DNA of 64,000 bases from Chrysoperla carnea (taxonomy: Eukaryota > Arthropoda > Insecta > Neuroptera > Chrysopidae). The position numbers and the translations under genes are program-made. The notes under the pieces are model-generated. The model worked only from the letters and a program-made list of their open reading frames with translations, was not told the DNA's origin and ran no database searches. Location: NCBI RefSeq assembly GCF_905475395.1, contig NC_058339.1, positions 12,222,001 to 12,286,000 on the forward strand, read 5' to 3'. Every line of letters starts with the position of its first letter. Position 1 is the stretch's first letter. Positions 34,511 through 45,793 of the stretch are shown here, piece by piece.

Positions 34511-35405
34511 ATTCATGTTTATTCTATAATACAACTGATTTTAATGGGTCCTGACTATTAAAGTCGCTATGTAAACTACCGGGCTTGTTTTATTATTATT
34601 ATTTAACGCAGTCGGATTTAAAAAACAAAAAAAAAAAACAATTTTTTTCTGTAACATATTGTACTATTTTTAATACATGCAAATAACAAATATATATTAC
34701 ACATATCTTTATGCATTTTAAAATGTATGAAATCTGTTTTGTCAAAATAATCAATTTCTTAACATTATTGTTTCACAAAGTATTTATATATTTGTGGTAT
34801 TATTTATGTAAATGTCGAGGTCATTATTTATCAAAAGCGAAAAAAAAAAGAAAATTGGACAGATAAAAAAATCATACTTAATTTTAATTGAAAGATATTA
34901 TAACAACTGTTGTAATAATAATTAACTTTTTTAAATATTTATTATATGGACGGCTGCATTTCTAAAGATGGAGTTGACTAAAATGTCCATACAAATTGTT
35001 ATCGGTAAGCTGCTTCTTAAATATATATTGTTCGACCGTATATCTCATCTTTACATTCTCCTTCATAAATTAGAAATTCTATTTCACGTGGCTAGGAGAG
35101 TAGTCGATCATCTCCGCAGACTTCAATTTGACAGTTATTCGATGTAAACGTTAAATAAATATTAAATATACAATTTCATTAACTTACTTTTCCAAATCTG
35201 TATTATAAATATAATCGGCTTTTGATTGCTCACCTAAATAAAGACGAACTTCGGCATGCAAAATACGTATGACAATTTTTGGGTATAAATGCAAGGAATT
35301 GTCAAAATTTCAAGGCAATCCATCGACTACTTTGAGAATTTTGTGGCCATCAACATACGAAAGCTGAATTTTTATGTATACTTAATCACTCTTGACTTGA
35401 TGTAA
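34511..35405. other. Gene-free stretch
   Basis: AT-rich; nothing recognised. Confidence 0.4.
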
Positions 35406-36100
35406 TTATTGTTTTAAGTGAAACAAGTGGAATTTACAAAATTAAAAAACCCCCGAATGCAATTTATTCATTGTAAACCGATTTCTGGAAACTTAGCTAT
35501 AAAATATCCTCAATCAATTCGGTTCGACCGTTTGGGGGCTACGATGCCACTGAGAAACACACAGATGCACAGATAAACACTTTAAACTTATAACACTCCT
35601 TCTTAAATCAATATCAAAGTGATGGTCAAGGACATCAGATGAAATGAAAAGGATACTCAGGCAGCTATCATTTTTTTTGGACAAATTTTTGGAAATATTT
35701 TAATTGAAATTGAAATATTTGAGTTGACTTTTTTTTTTGAATTATTGATTTAAATTACCTAATTATTTTATCATTTCCCTTTTCGTAATGAATTGGGCCA
35801 GGTTATTTTTTTGACCATTCATTTCCATAGTAATTATTTATATGTTAAAATTATATGTCATGCCTTATCTAATAAAGATTATATATAGATTATCTTATAT
35901 AAAGATTATCGCCAATTTTTGAATTTTTTCGGGTACGTAACTGTAAGCTTGCACACTATGAGACATATAGCTAAAAAAACTCTCAAAAATTTAAAATCGG
36001 TTCATCCGTTTAGGCGCTACAATGCCACACACAGCCAGACACACACACATAGCGGTTAAACTAATAACACCCCTTTTTTTAGTTCGGGGGTTAAAAATAA
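35406..36100 (+). repeat. Family E element, copy 2
   Basis: A region of about 690 bp with a diverged second copy at 59180-59880. It contains two GGTTC.(A/T)CCGTTT-type motifs (35519 and 35998), TGATGGTCAAGGACATCAGA, and the end ACCCCTTTTTTTAGTTCGGG. Non-coding. Confidence 0.72.
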
Positions 36101-37023
36101 ATGCAAAAATAAATTTTGGAAATTACAATAAACTGGGACAGTACCGTATTTTGTTATCGCTACAAAAATGTATCATAATAATTCAATTTAGTTTACAGAC
36201 AATTAAAAAAGTACCTTCCTGTATACTTAAAAATATACATTTCTATATAAAAAACAAATCGTACACCAATCATATAGCACAACAGTGCGTTAGCGTAGAT
36301 AAGTAAAATGGAAAATTGAAAGGGTAATGTATGATGATGTATGATGATGTATATGTGAAATGTGAATGTTTTTGTTGTGACTATATATACAGGACGTCAA
36401 ATAGCCCTTTTTCACACCCTTATATCTCAGAAACTACTGGAGCTATAATGTTGAAACTTTCAACTTAAGTAGATATTTACCCTGGGACGCCGTAAATCAA
36501 AGCTCACGTTCACGGCTCTCATCGTTTCCGAGCAATAACGCGTCAAAAAACGGCCACGCCCCGAAATTTTGTTACTGACTCATATAAATTCACAGCAAAA
36601 CTGAGAAATGGTAGAAAGATGCGGTTTTCATTAAAATAAATTAGAGAAAAATCATACCCCAGAAAAAATACCAAATATCAAAATTTTTAACGGGAAATGG
36701 GAAATTTCGCTAATTGAAGGTGCATTTTTTCCCCATTTAAAAATACATGGTAAAATATGAACCAATCAGAAGGCTAGTTTTTTTCCTATACAATTTGTAT
36801 GGGAAAACTTAAATACGCTTAAAAATTTGTTATTTATATAATTTTAATTAAATATTGATTAAATTTGAATAAATATTAAATAAATAATCAAAAATTAATT
36901 GTGTATTTCAATATTTCCAACTTAAAATATTATAAAAATTAAATAAAATAATAAGACCCTATGAAATTCAAAGTACCATGTAGAAAACATATTAAAATTA
37001 TTATGTTACATTAATTAGGAAAA
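36101..37023. other. TATACAGGACGTC end and a GC-richer block
   Basis: 36385-36420 (ATATACAGGACGTCAAATAG) looks like the end of a MITE related to the TATACAGG type; the following 250 bp are GC-richer (GGACGCCGTAAATCAAAGC, AACGGCCACGCCCCG). No matching right end was found. Confidence 0.45.
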
Positions 37024-37310
37024 TTTTAATTTGCTTTTATAGCAAAAACTGTAAGAGATAGAACAAAAGTTTAAATGCAAAAAATGTTCCTTGCATAAAA
37101 TTAAACAATTCTGTATGAAAAATTTTGTTGTAAAGGTAATTGTTTTCCCGTGAAAAGCAAATAAAGTAAAAAATTAAATTACAATTTTCCAAAAAACGGT
37201 AAGAGATAGAACAAAAGTTTAAATGTAAAAAATGTTCCTTACATAAAAATAAACAACTTTTGTTTGAAACATTTTTTCGAAAAAACAATCATTTTCCCTC
37301 GAGAAAGTAA
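37024..37310 (-). repeat. Two tandem partial family A segments (copy 6)
   Basis: The block AAGAGATAGAACAAAAGTTT and AAATG.AAAAAATGTTCCTT occurs twice, about 150 bp apart, each followed by AAACAA..TTTGTTTGAAA-like sequence. A tandem duplication inside a decayed copy. Confidence 0.7.
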
Positions 37311-37879
37311 ATAACCACTCCTGTTTTTTTCGTTAATGCAAAATCCAACTATTTTTGTCCTTAAATTTAAAAAAAGTATAAATATAATTTCACAAGAAGT
37401 TTTAAACCATTTTGCTTATTTGTCTTGTAGTGTTTACTACTAACTGTTGCAATGACAACGAATTTTATTTTCTTAAAAACAATGGTATTGTTATGTTCAA
37501 CAATAAATAATCTTGCAACCCAATTTTGAAGCCGACACCCTCAATCGATTACGTTGAAATTTTGTAAGCACGCTGACTTTGAATTTTTATGGTTGACTTG
37601 ATCGAATTTTCTCGTTGCTTCCGCCATATTTTGTTAAATGGGGGGGGAGGGAATCTTATTACTAAATTTTAAAGCAGATATCTTCAACCGATTGAGTTGA
37701 AATTTTGTATACACGTTTAGATTTGATAACAAAACATGGTAAGGTTAGTGGCGTTATTATTTTTCCATCACTTCCACTATAATTGATTTATCTATAAATG
37801 ATTCAGCCATACCGATTCTAAGGGACTTCTAAATTATAGAAAGATGCAATTTTGGACATTCGACAGAGACTTGCTTGAA

Positions 37880-39292
37880 TTGAGGGTCAACCCATGCGCA
37901 GTACTATTACATGTAATCCTCGTGTGCGCACTAGCAATTTTTAAGGCCTACATGTGCGCAGTAACAAAATATAAATTTAGCGTATGCGCAGTTGCAAGAT
38001 TCAGGATAAATGCATTCGCACAACTATAATTATTGTTTAATCTGTGGGCACTTCCCGGATATAATACCCAAATATGCGCACTAACAAAATATAAAGTCCC
38101 TGTATGCGTAGTTGTAATATTCAGGATCAACCCATGCGCAGTACTATTACATCTAATCCACATGTGCGCACTAGCAATATATAAGGCCTACATATGCGCA
38201 GTAGCAAAATATTAACTAAGCTAATGCCAGTTCTAAGATTCAGGTAAAATGCATGCGCAGAACTATCATTTGTGATTAATTTATGCGCATTTTCAATATT
38301 TAAGGACCAAATATGCCCATTTACAAAATATAGGGTTCCCGTTTGCGCAGTTGTAATATTTAGAATCAACCCATGCGCAGTACTATTTCATGTAATCCAC
38401 ATGCGTGTACTAGCCATATTTAAGGCCTACATGTGCGCAGTAACAAAATATAAATTCAGCGTATGCGCAGTTGCAAGATTCAGGATAAATGCATGCGCAC
38501 AACTATAATTATTGATTAATCTGTGCGTACTTCCCGGATATAATACCCAAATATGCGCACTAACAAAATATAAAGTCCCTGTATACGCAGTTGTAATATT
38601 CAGTATCAACCCATGCGCAGTACTATTACATCTAATCCACATGTGCGCACTAGCAATATATAAGGCCTACATATGCGCAGTAGCAAAATATTAACTAAGC
38701 TAATGCGCAGTTCTAAGATTCCGGTAAAATGCATGCGCAGAACTATAATTTGAGATTAATTTATGCGCATTTTCAATATTTAAGGACCAAATATGCCCAT
38801 TAACAAAATATATGGTCCCTGTTTGCGCAGTTGTAATATTTAGAATCAACCCATGCGCAGTAATATTTCATGTAATCCACATGCGTGCACTAGCAATATA
38901 TTAGGCCTACATACGCGCAGTAACAAAATATAAATTCAGCGTATGCGTAGTTGTCAGATTTAGGATAAATGCATGGGCCGAACTATAATTTGTGATTAAT
39001 CTGTACGTACTTCCAATATATAAGACCCAAATATGCACACTTACAAAATTTAAGGTCAATGTGTGCGCAGTTGTTATATTCCAGATTATCCCATGCGCAG
39101 AACAATTATATGGGATCAAAGTGTGCGCAATACCAATATATAAGACCCAAATATGCGCACTTACAAAATATAAGGCCCCTGTATGAGCCGTTGTAATATT
39201 CAGGATCAATCCATGTGCAGAACTATTATATGAAATCAAGCTGTGCGTATTACCCATAAATAAGGCCTAAATATTTGCAGTTACATAATATC
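37880..39292. repeat. Nested satellite: 30-bp, 120-bp and 480-bp periods
   Basis: About 47 head-to-tail units of 30 bp, nearly all holding a TGCGCA-like core. Four unit types follow a fixed order: (1) CATGCGCAG.ACTATTA, (2) TGTGCGCACTAGCAATAT, (3) TATGCGCAGTAACAAAATAT, (4) TATGCGCAGTTGTAATATTC. Four units make 120 bp, and the variant pattern repeats every 480 bp (anchor CCCATGCGCAGTA at 37891, 38370 and 38850). The first two 480-bp blocks are very similar; the third is more diverged and incomplete. Because 30 is a multiple of three, open frames with 10-residue periodicity arise on both strands. Confidence 0.92.
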
Positions 39293-39632
39293 TGTCTGCC
39301 CGTCTGCACATCTGTCTGCCAACACGATAACTCAAAAACGAAAAGAGATATTAAGATGAAATTTTTATAGCGTACTCAGGACGTAAAAAGTGAGGTCAAG
39401 TTCGTAAATGATCATTATACGTCAATTGATTCCTGGGTCTGTGGAACCCATCTTGTAAACCGTTAGAGACATAACAAAAATTTTAATGTAAAAAATATTC
39501 CTTATAAAGAAATAACCAACTTTTGCATAAAACATTTTTTCGAAAACATGACTGTTTACCCATGAGGACGCAAATTAGGCGTAAATTATATAGAATGTAT
39601 TATATAATAATCAATATCAGTTATATGAAAAT
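39293..39632 (+). repeat. Family A partial copy 7
   Basis: Starts in the GTCTGCC region, where the satellite stops, and runs through ATAACTCAAAAACGAAAAGA to GGCGTAAATTATATAG. The first part has been replaced by the satellite. Confidence 0.78.
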
Positions 39633-39807
39633 GAAATTTTCCTTATAATATTTATAAATAACACAATTTTGATGACATCTTGTTCGGCATATTTCTTGAC
39701 GTACGAGGCTCAGTATTCAACAGTTATTCAATGTATGCATAATGGTGAGTTAAAATTGTTACAAACACTTTCAACTTAAATACTATTGCCTGGCAAAAAG
39801 AAGTGAT

Positions 39808-40787
39808 ATCCCACCAAAAACATAAATGTGTAAAAAGGCGTAGATGAATTCCAATAAACTCAATTACGTCAGCCCAAAAAAGTTGTGAAATCCCGTAGAG
39901 AAAAAAATTCTTCGAAAAAAAATTATAAAAATGGCATAAATTTATTGCGTAACTTTTCCGTAAAGAAACATTAAAGTATTACATTAGCAACTTTTCGGTG
40001 ACTTCATACCTACACGCACCTGTATAGGAGAACAAAAGATAATCGTTAACCCCCTACTATCTCCCTCCTCCCCTCTAATGTTATGACGTAATAATTTTTT
40101 CACAACTTTTATGAAACATCAAAATTTAAATTTAAACAATCAAAGTATTCTTTAGATTAAAGTCAAGCACCTACTTAACAAAGGCCTAATTTTTTTTACT
40201 AAAGTAAGAAAATTATTGGTTTAAATTTCTTGTCAAGTTTCTCCTTAGTACGTATTTATTTAATATTTTACTTCGCAAGTTTTTTATTTTTAGATTCGTT
40301 TTTATATTCCGAAAACTTGCGAAGTAAAATATTAAATAAATACGTACTAAGGAGAAACTTGACAAGAAATTTAAACCAATAATTTTCTTACTTTAGTAAA
40401 AAAAATTAGGCCTTTGTTAAGTAGGTGCTTGACTTTAATCTAAAGAATACTTTGATTGTTTAAATTTAAATTTTGATGTTTCATAAAAGTTGTGAAAAAA
40501 TTATTACGTCATAACATTAGAGGGGAGGAGGGAGATAGTAGGGGGTTAACGATTATCTTTTGTTCTCCTATACAGGTGCGTGTAGGTATGAAGTCACCGA
40601 AAAGTTGCTAATGTAATACTTTAATGTTTCTTTACGGAAAAGTTACGCAATAAATTTATGCCATTTTTATAATTTTTTTTCGAAGAATTTTTTTCTCTAC
40701 GGGATTTCACAACTTTTTTGGGCTGACGTAATTGAGTTTATTGGAATTCATCTACGCCTTTTTACACATTTATGTTTTTGGTGGGAT
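39808..40787. mobile_element. Near-perfect 980-bp palindrome, about 475-bp arms
   Basis: The left arm 39808-40283 and right arm 40312-40787 are reverse complements with a 28-bp spacer. The outermost bases are ATCCCACCAAAAACATAAAT and the reverse complement. Matching positions sum to 80595 both at the outer ends (39810 and 40785) and at the inner ends (40275 and 40320), so there is no net length change between the arms. I saw no mismatch in the parts compared. No open frame of note. No clear target duplication. It resembles a foldback element or a very recent inverted duplication. Confidence 0.92.
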
Positions 40788-41243
40788 TATGTAATACAAA
40801 AATTCTTTCAATATTATTATTACTATTATTATTAACAAAAAGCAATTTTTAAAACGCAAAAAAATATAAAAAATTAGAAAGTTATTAATTTATATAATAA
40901 TTTTAAACAATTAAAATTTATTTAACAAAAAAAAAAAAAAAATGTGTTCGAAATTAATTTTTAATAAACCGCATAAATAAAATAAGTCATGTGAAACTAT
41001 AAAAAATGAAATTATAGAGAAATTTTTAATTTGTTTTTTGTTAAAATTAATTCATAGTCAAATAATTAATTCAAATCAAAATTCTTTAATTATTTTGCAG
41101 ACTCAAATCAAATTTCGACTTAAATCAAAGCATTTGCTTGGATAATAGATTTACAACTGGTTATAAAAAATATATTGATAGTTTGTAAGTTAACTTTTTT
41201 CAACCATTTAGAGAAATACTTAATCTTCTGCTTTCTTACAGAT
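40788..41243. other. Gene-free AT-rich stretch
   Basis: Very AT-rich with long A runs. Nothing recognised. Confidence 0.4.
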
Positions 41244-41245
41244 TA

Positions 41246-41720
41246 GGGTATTATCGTTAGTCAAAAATAAATCATGAAATTTGAAAAAAGTTAAAATTTA
41301 TGTAAAAATATACTTAAATATTAAAATTAAAAATCGTAATTTTTAAACTATATATCACGTGACCCAAAACGCGGGTAAGCCCTGCTGTGATGTCATAGCG
41401 GTATGATTCATAGACCATCAGTTAGTTCAGTGTAGACAGCTGGGTATAATATATACATAGATAATAAGTATTTATATTTATTATAATCAGATGTTTATGA
41501 ATATATCTGTCAAACTTATTTGTGTTAATTCGCATAGTGATACCCATACTACGTCATCAAATTGGATGCTCGCGTTTTTGACAGTTTAAAAAAGGTTTAA
41601 AATTTAATTTAAGTTTTTGGCAAGAAAGTGTGTGTATTTTTCCGAAATTAATTTTGTGGTGGCTTTTTATTAGCAAAATCAACATTTTGAAGTACTTTTT
41701 TCAAAAATAGTATAATACCC
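41246..41720. mobile_element. TA-target MITE with GGGTATTAT ends
   Basis: The left end GGGTATTATCGTTAGTCAAA and the right end (reading GGGTATTATACTATTTTTGA on the minus strand) are inverted repeats, each bordered by TA, as for Tc1/mariner-type elements. The interior has TCACGTGACCCAAAACGCGG and AGCCCTGCTGTGATGTCATA, and is GC-richer. 475 bp, non-coding. Confidence 0.68.
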
Positions 41721-42499
41721 TATATTACTTTTGAAGATTTTGCTTGCGTGACCCAATTACTTTAATAATATTTGTTGATTAATAATTCGTCAAAATCGGT
41801 GAAGAAAATTGACCAAAAAAAGTACTTGTTCATTTATTTTAAAACAAAAGTTGGACATTTGAGAAAAACATTAAGCGATAATTGAATAGGTAAATAAAAA
41901 ATTACATGATTCAATTTATTAATATTAATAAGATTTAAATCGATACAACATTTCAAATATTTGAAATCAAATTTTTAATGACAATCAAAGACCATATTAA
42001 AATTGTTCGTAAATACGTAGGTAGTTATTATTTATTTGTATTAATAAAATTACATGTTTTCAATTTCCAATTTATGTATTTAATTGGAAATTGAATAAAA
42101 GGTATATAGATGGTTAATTATTTTCATTCAGATTGATTTGAACGCTTCACATATTTATCGTTAATTTTACAGTTAATTTCAATAATTATCTGTGTAAAAT
42201 TATAAAATATTGTTTTACAATTAGTAATTTCCAGTCATATAACAGTTTCGTATCCTATTGTTCAATTTACCGCTTTCACATAGATGTGCTGTTTTGTTTT
42301 AACTTGACAAATGGAAATAATTTAATAGCCTTCTATTCTCGAATTTATCAAGAGTTATCATCAATGGTTGTTTTGTTAAATATGATATAGAACAACTAAT
42401 AGTTACGATTTTACAAAATATCTTATAAATTTTTTCTTTCCTCTCATGAACACTATGTTCCTATTCATATTAAAAATGTTTAAATTGCTTTGAATGTCT
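41721..42499. other. Gene-free AT-rich stretch
   Basis: Nothing recognised. Confidence 0.4.
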
Positions 42500-42640
42500 G
42501 TCTATCCGATTTTTGTATTTTTTGGGTCAAAATTACCTTGTTTTATCGATACTGAAGATAAAAAATTTATTTTCGTTTTTTAAACAATTTTTTATGGGAT
42601 ACCTCTTTGAAAAAATCTAAAAAATCGAGAAAAACATTTG
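42500..42640 (+). repeat. Family D satellite fragment
   Basis: ATTTTTTGGGTCAAAATTAC and ACCTCTTTGAAAAAATC match part of the 305-bp unit. Confidence 0.6.
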
Positions 42641-42933
42641 TGGATATCACTATGTCAGTATCGGTGTAGACGCCATACTGATGTAACTATTGAGGGAATA
42701 GTAACATAAGCAATAGTGCAATAGTTATGGTACACGAGTCGTTAAAGTATTAGCGTAAGGCCCAAACTGGTTGGTGATACTCAAAATACTTCTGGTGGAT
42801 AGCCCTTTTCAATACTGGGATATTACTTATGGATATACATACATTTTTTACCGTGTAGGTAATAGATTTCTGAATCTGTGCGCTTCTACTTTGTGATAAA
42901 CGTTTATTTGCCATTTATTGCCATCTGTCTATA

Positions 42934-43475
42934 CCATGTATATATGTAATATATATCAAGGTATACTAAGTTTTGTATAAGTCTCAAGTTTTGGTATAGG
43001 TGGTCATAAAATTTTGGTATAGTTGATCATAAAATCACCTAATTAGCCCATTTCCGGTTGTTTATCTGTCCGTCTGTCCGTCTGTCCATCTGACAACACG
43101 ATAACTCAAAATCAAAAGATATCAAGCTGAAATACAGCGTGCTAAGGACGTAAAAAGTTGAGTTCGTAAATGAGCAACATAGGTCAAGGTCTTGGGTCCC
43201 TAGGACTCATCTTGTGAACCGTTAGAGATAGAACAAAAGCTTAAATGTAAAAACTGTTCCTTATAAAAAAATAAACAACTTTTGTTTGAAATATTTTTTC
43301 GTAAACATCGCTGTTTACCCGTGAGGGCGTAAATTGTATAGTATGTATTATATGAGAATATCAGTTATGTATGTGTAACATGTATGTATGTGTAATGTGA
43401 CAGATTAACCAACACTGTCTATACATGGTATTTCAACAATTAACTCAGTGAATTGTTTCTTTTCCCTTGATTTAA
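42934..43475 (+). repeat. Family A long copy 8
   Basis: Starts ACCATGTATATATGTAATAT and ends at TTTCAACAATTAACTCAGTG, AATTG and TTTC. A short internal duplication of the TTTTGGTATAG.TG.TCATAAA block is present at 42990-43035. Confidence 0.85.
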
Positions 43476-43964
43476 ACTAAATTGACATGTAGGAAATAAC
43501 AGTTTTAAAATTTGACATACAAATGTAGAATGCTGTTTCTCCATTTAATTTCTCCAGTTAATTAGTGTAAGTTATAGAACATGAGAAATTGCTTATGTAT
43601 TTGTTGATAATTTTTTGATTATTTTCAAGATTTTAATTTACTGTTAATTTTATAAATTACAAAGTGATTATGATTTATTTATAAAAACGTCGAATACTTA
43701 CATCCGGGATATATTTATCGATATACTCGTACAAGCATAGTATATAGTAACATTTTTTTCTCATTAAAATTTGATTAAAAATGACATTGAAAAATTGTTT
43801 AAAATGTATGAAATTATTTATTATTTTTATTATTTTATAAAAATTACAGTAATATAATACATAATTATTTAGTAATTTTTTTAACGCTTGCTGTCAAAAA
43901 ATTATACCGTTCTTATAGCATAGAAAATATTTATATTATTATTTCTTCTATTCTTCTATTTAAA
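43476..43964. other. Gene-free AT-rich stretch
   Basis: Nothing recognised. Confidence 0.4.
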
Positions 43965-44700
43965 AACTATTCGACCAGTCAACAATTGCACCTGATTTTT
44001 GTACTTTTTGGGTCAAAATTATCTTATACTGAGTTTTATCGAAATTGGAGATAAAAAAATTTTTCGATTTTTTGAAATTTTTTTAAGGGGTACCCCTTTG
44101 AAAAAAATCAAGAAAATCGGGAAAAAAATATTGTTTTGGAATTTGATGAAACTCGGTGGATGGGGTAATTTTGATCCAAAAAGTATAAAAATCGGGTTAA
44201 TTTAATGATTGGATGCAGAGTTTCTGAGATATCGCAATATTTGGATCAATTTTAGTCCGTATCTCAAAAACTATTCGACTAGTCAAGAAATGCACCCGAT
44301 TTTTGTACTTTTTGGGTCAAAATTACCTTATATACTAAGTTTTATCGAAATTGGAGATAAAAAAAATTTTTCGATTTTTTGCAATTTTTTTAAGGGGTAC
44401 CCCTTTGAAAAAATCGAGAAAAACGCCAAAAAAATTTTTGTTTTGGAATTTTATGAAACTCGGTGGAATGGGTAATTTTGATCCAAAAAGTATAAAAATT
44501 CGTTTAATTTAATGATTGGATGCATAGTTTCTGAGATATCGCAATATTTGGATCAATTTTAGTCCGTATCTCAAAAACTATTCGACCAGTCAAGAAATGC
44601 ACCCGATTTTTGTACTTTTGGGGTCAAAATTACCTTATATACTGAGTTTTATCAAAATTGAAGACAAAAAATTTTTTTTCTTTTTTTGCAATTTTTGGTG
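43965..44700 (+). repeat. Family D tandem array (2.4 units, no terminal block)
   Basis: Two full 305-307-bp units and part of a third; GGATGCAGAGTTTCTGAG at 44211 and GGATGCATAGTTTCTGAG at 44518 mark the period. The CTAG-type terminal block is not present on either side. Open frames at 43999-44205 and 44209-44475 simply mirror the repeat. Confidence 0.78.
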
Positions 44701-45225
44701 TCAAAAAATTTACTATTAAACTACAGAAAGTTTTCTACTACTACTTGATATTGCTGCATTTTATTCTATACATTTACAACACGAGCTGGGAATCTCCTAC
44801 TAGTTTGAAAAATTGCAAGTGTTAAAGAAATAGTATCTGTGAATTACATGTGGAATAGGTTAAAACGCGCTTAACCTATGACTTTTATGATAATTTTATT
44901 TAAAAAATTTTCATTCAAGCACTTAGCTTTTGACGTATACTATTTATCTTTATTGTAAAACTGAACGTGACTTTTTCAGGCCACAAATAAAATTATTATA
45001 TCTACATTCTTTGCGTATTGGGCTGCAGCTATACGATTATTTAAAAGCATGATAGACAAATAATTTTTTTTAACGTATAATAGTGTAGACGATCAAAAAT
45101 TGTTTCTCCGAGACCTCAATTTTGGGCAACTAATTTGACGGTAAATAATAGGACTAAAAACTTAAAATTGTTTTTGCGACAAATAATAAAAAAAGAAGTG
45201 CAAAGAAATATCTAATTCCATTAAA

Positions 45226-45793
45226 AACAAGTGAAAACAAACAATTGACTGAATCAATTGTTGAAATACCATGCATAGTCAGTGATGATTTCTTTATCAC
45301 ATAACACATACATACATGTGACATAACACATACATAACTGATATTCAAGTATGGTACATACTATAAAATTTCCGTATAAAATTTCCGCCTAATTGGCGCC
45401 CTCACGGATAAACAGTGATGTTTACGAAAAAATGTTTCAAGCAAAAGTTGTTTATTTTTTGATAAGGAACATTTTTTACATTTAAACTTTTGTTCTATCT
45501 CTAACGGTTTAAAAGATGGATCCTACGGACCCAAGACCTATGATGCTCATTTACGAACTCGACCTTACTTTTTACGTCTTGAATACGCTGTAAAAATTTC
45601 AGCTCGATATCTTTTTTCGTGTTTGAGTAATCGTGTCCACAGACGGACGGACGGACAACCAGAAATGGACTAATTAGGTGATTCTATGAACACCTATAGC
45701 AAAATTTTGTGCGTGGCATCAATATTTTTAAGCGTTACAAGCTTGGGACAAAACTTTAGTATACCTTGCATATTACATATATGCATGGTATAA
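45226..45793 (-). repeat. Family A long copy 9
   Basis: Nearly complete, starting ACAAGTGAAAACAAACAATT and ending ATTACATATATGCATGGTAT. Carries three GGAC repeats. Confidence 0.85.

Noticed and set aside
37880-39292. CRISPR-like array (regular repeats)
   Set aside because: Units are contiguous with no unique spacers, all parts are related, and the host is an animal.
39808-40787. Maverick/Polinton long terminal repeat ends
   Set aside because: The arms face each other across 28 bp with no coding interior, and the ends do not show the expected AG..CT termini.
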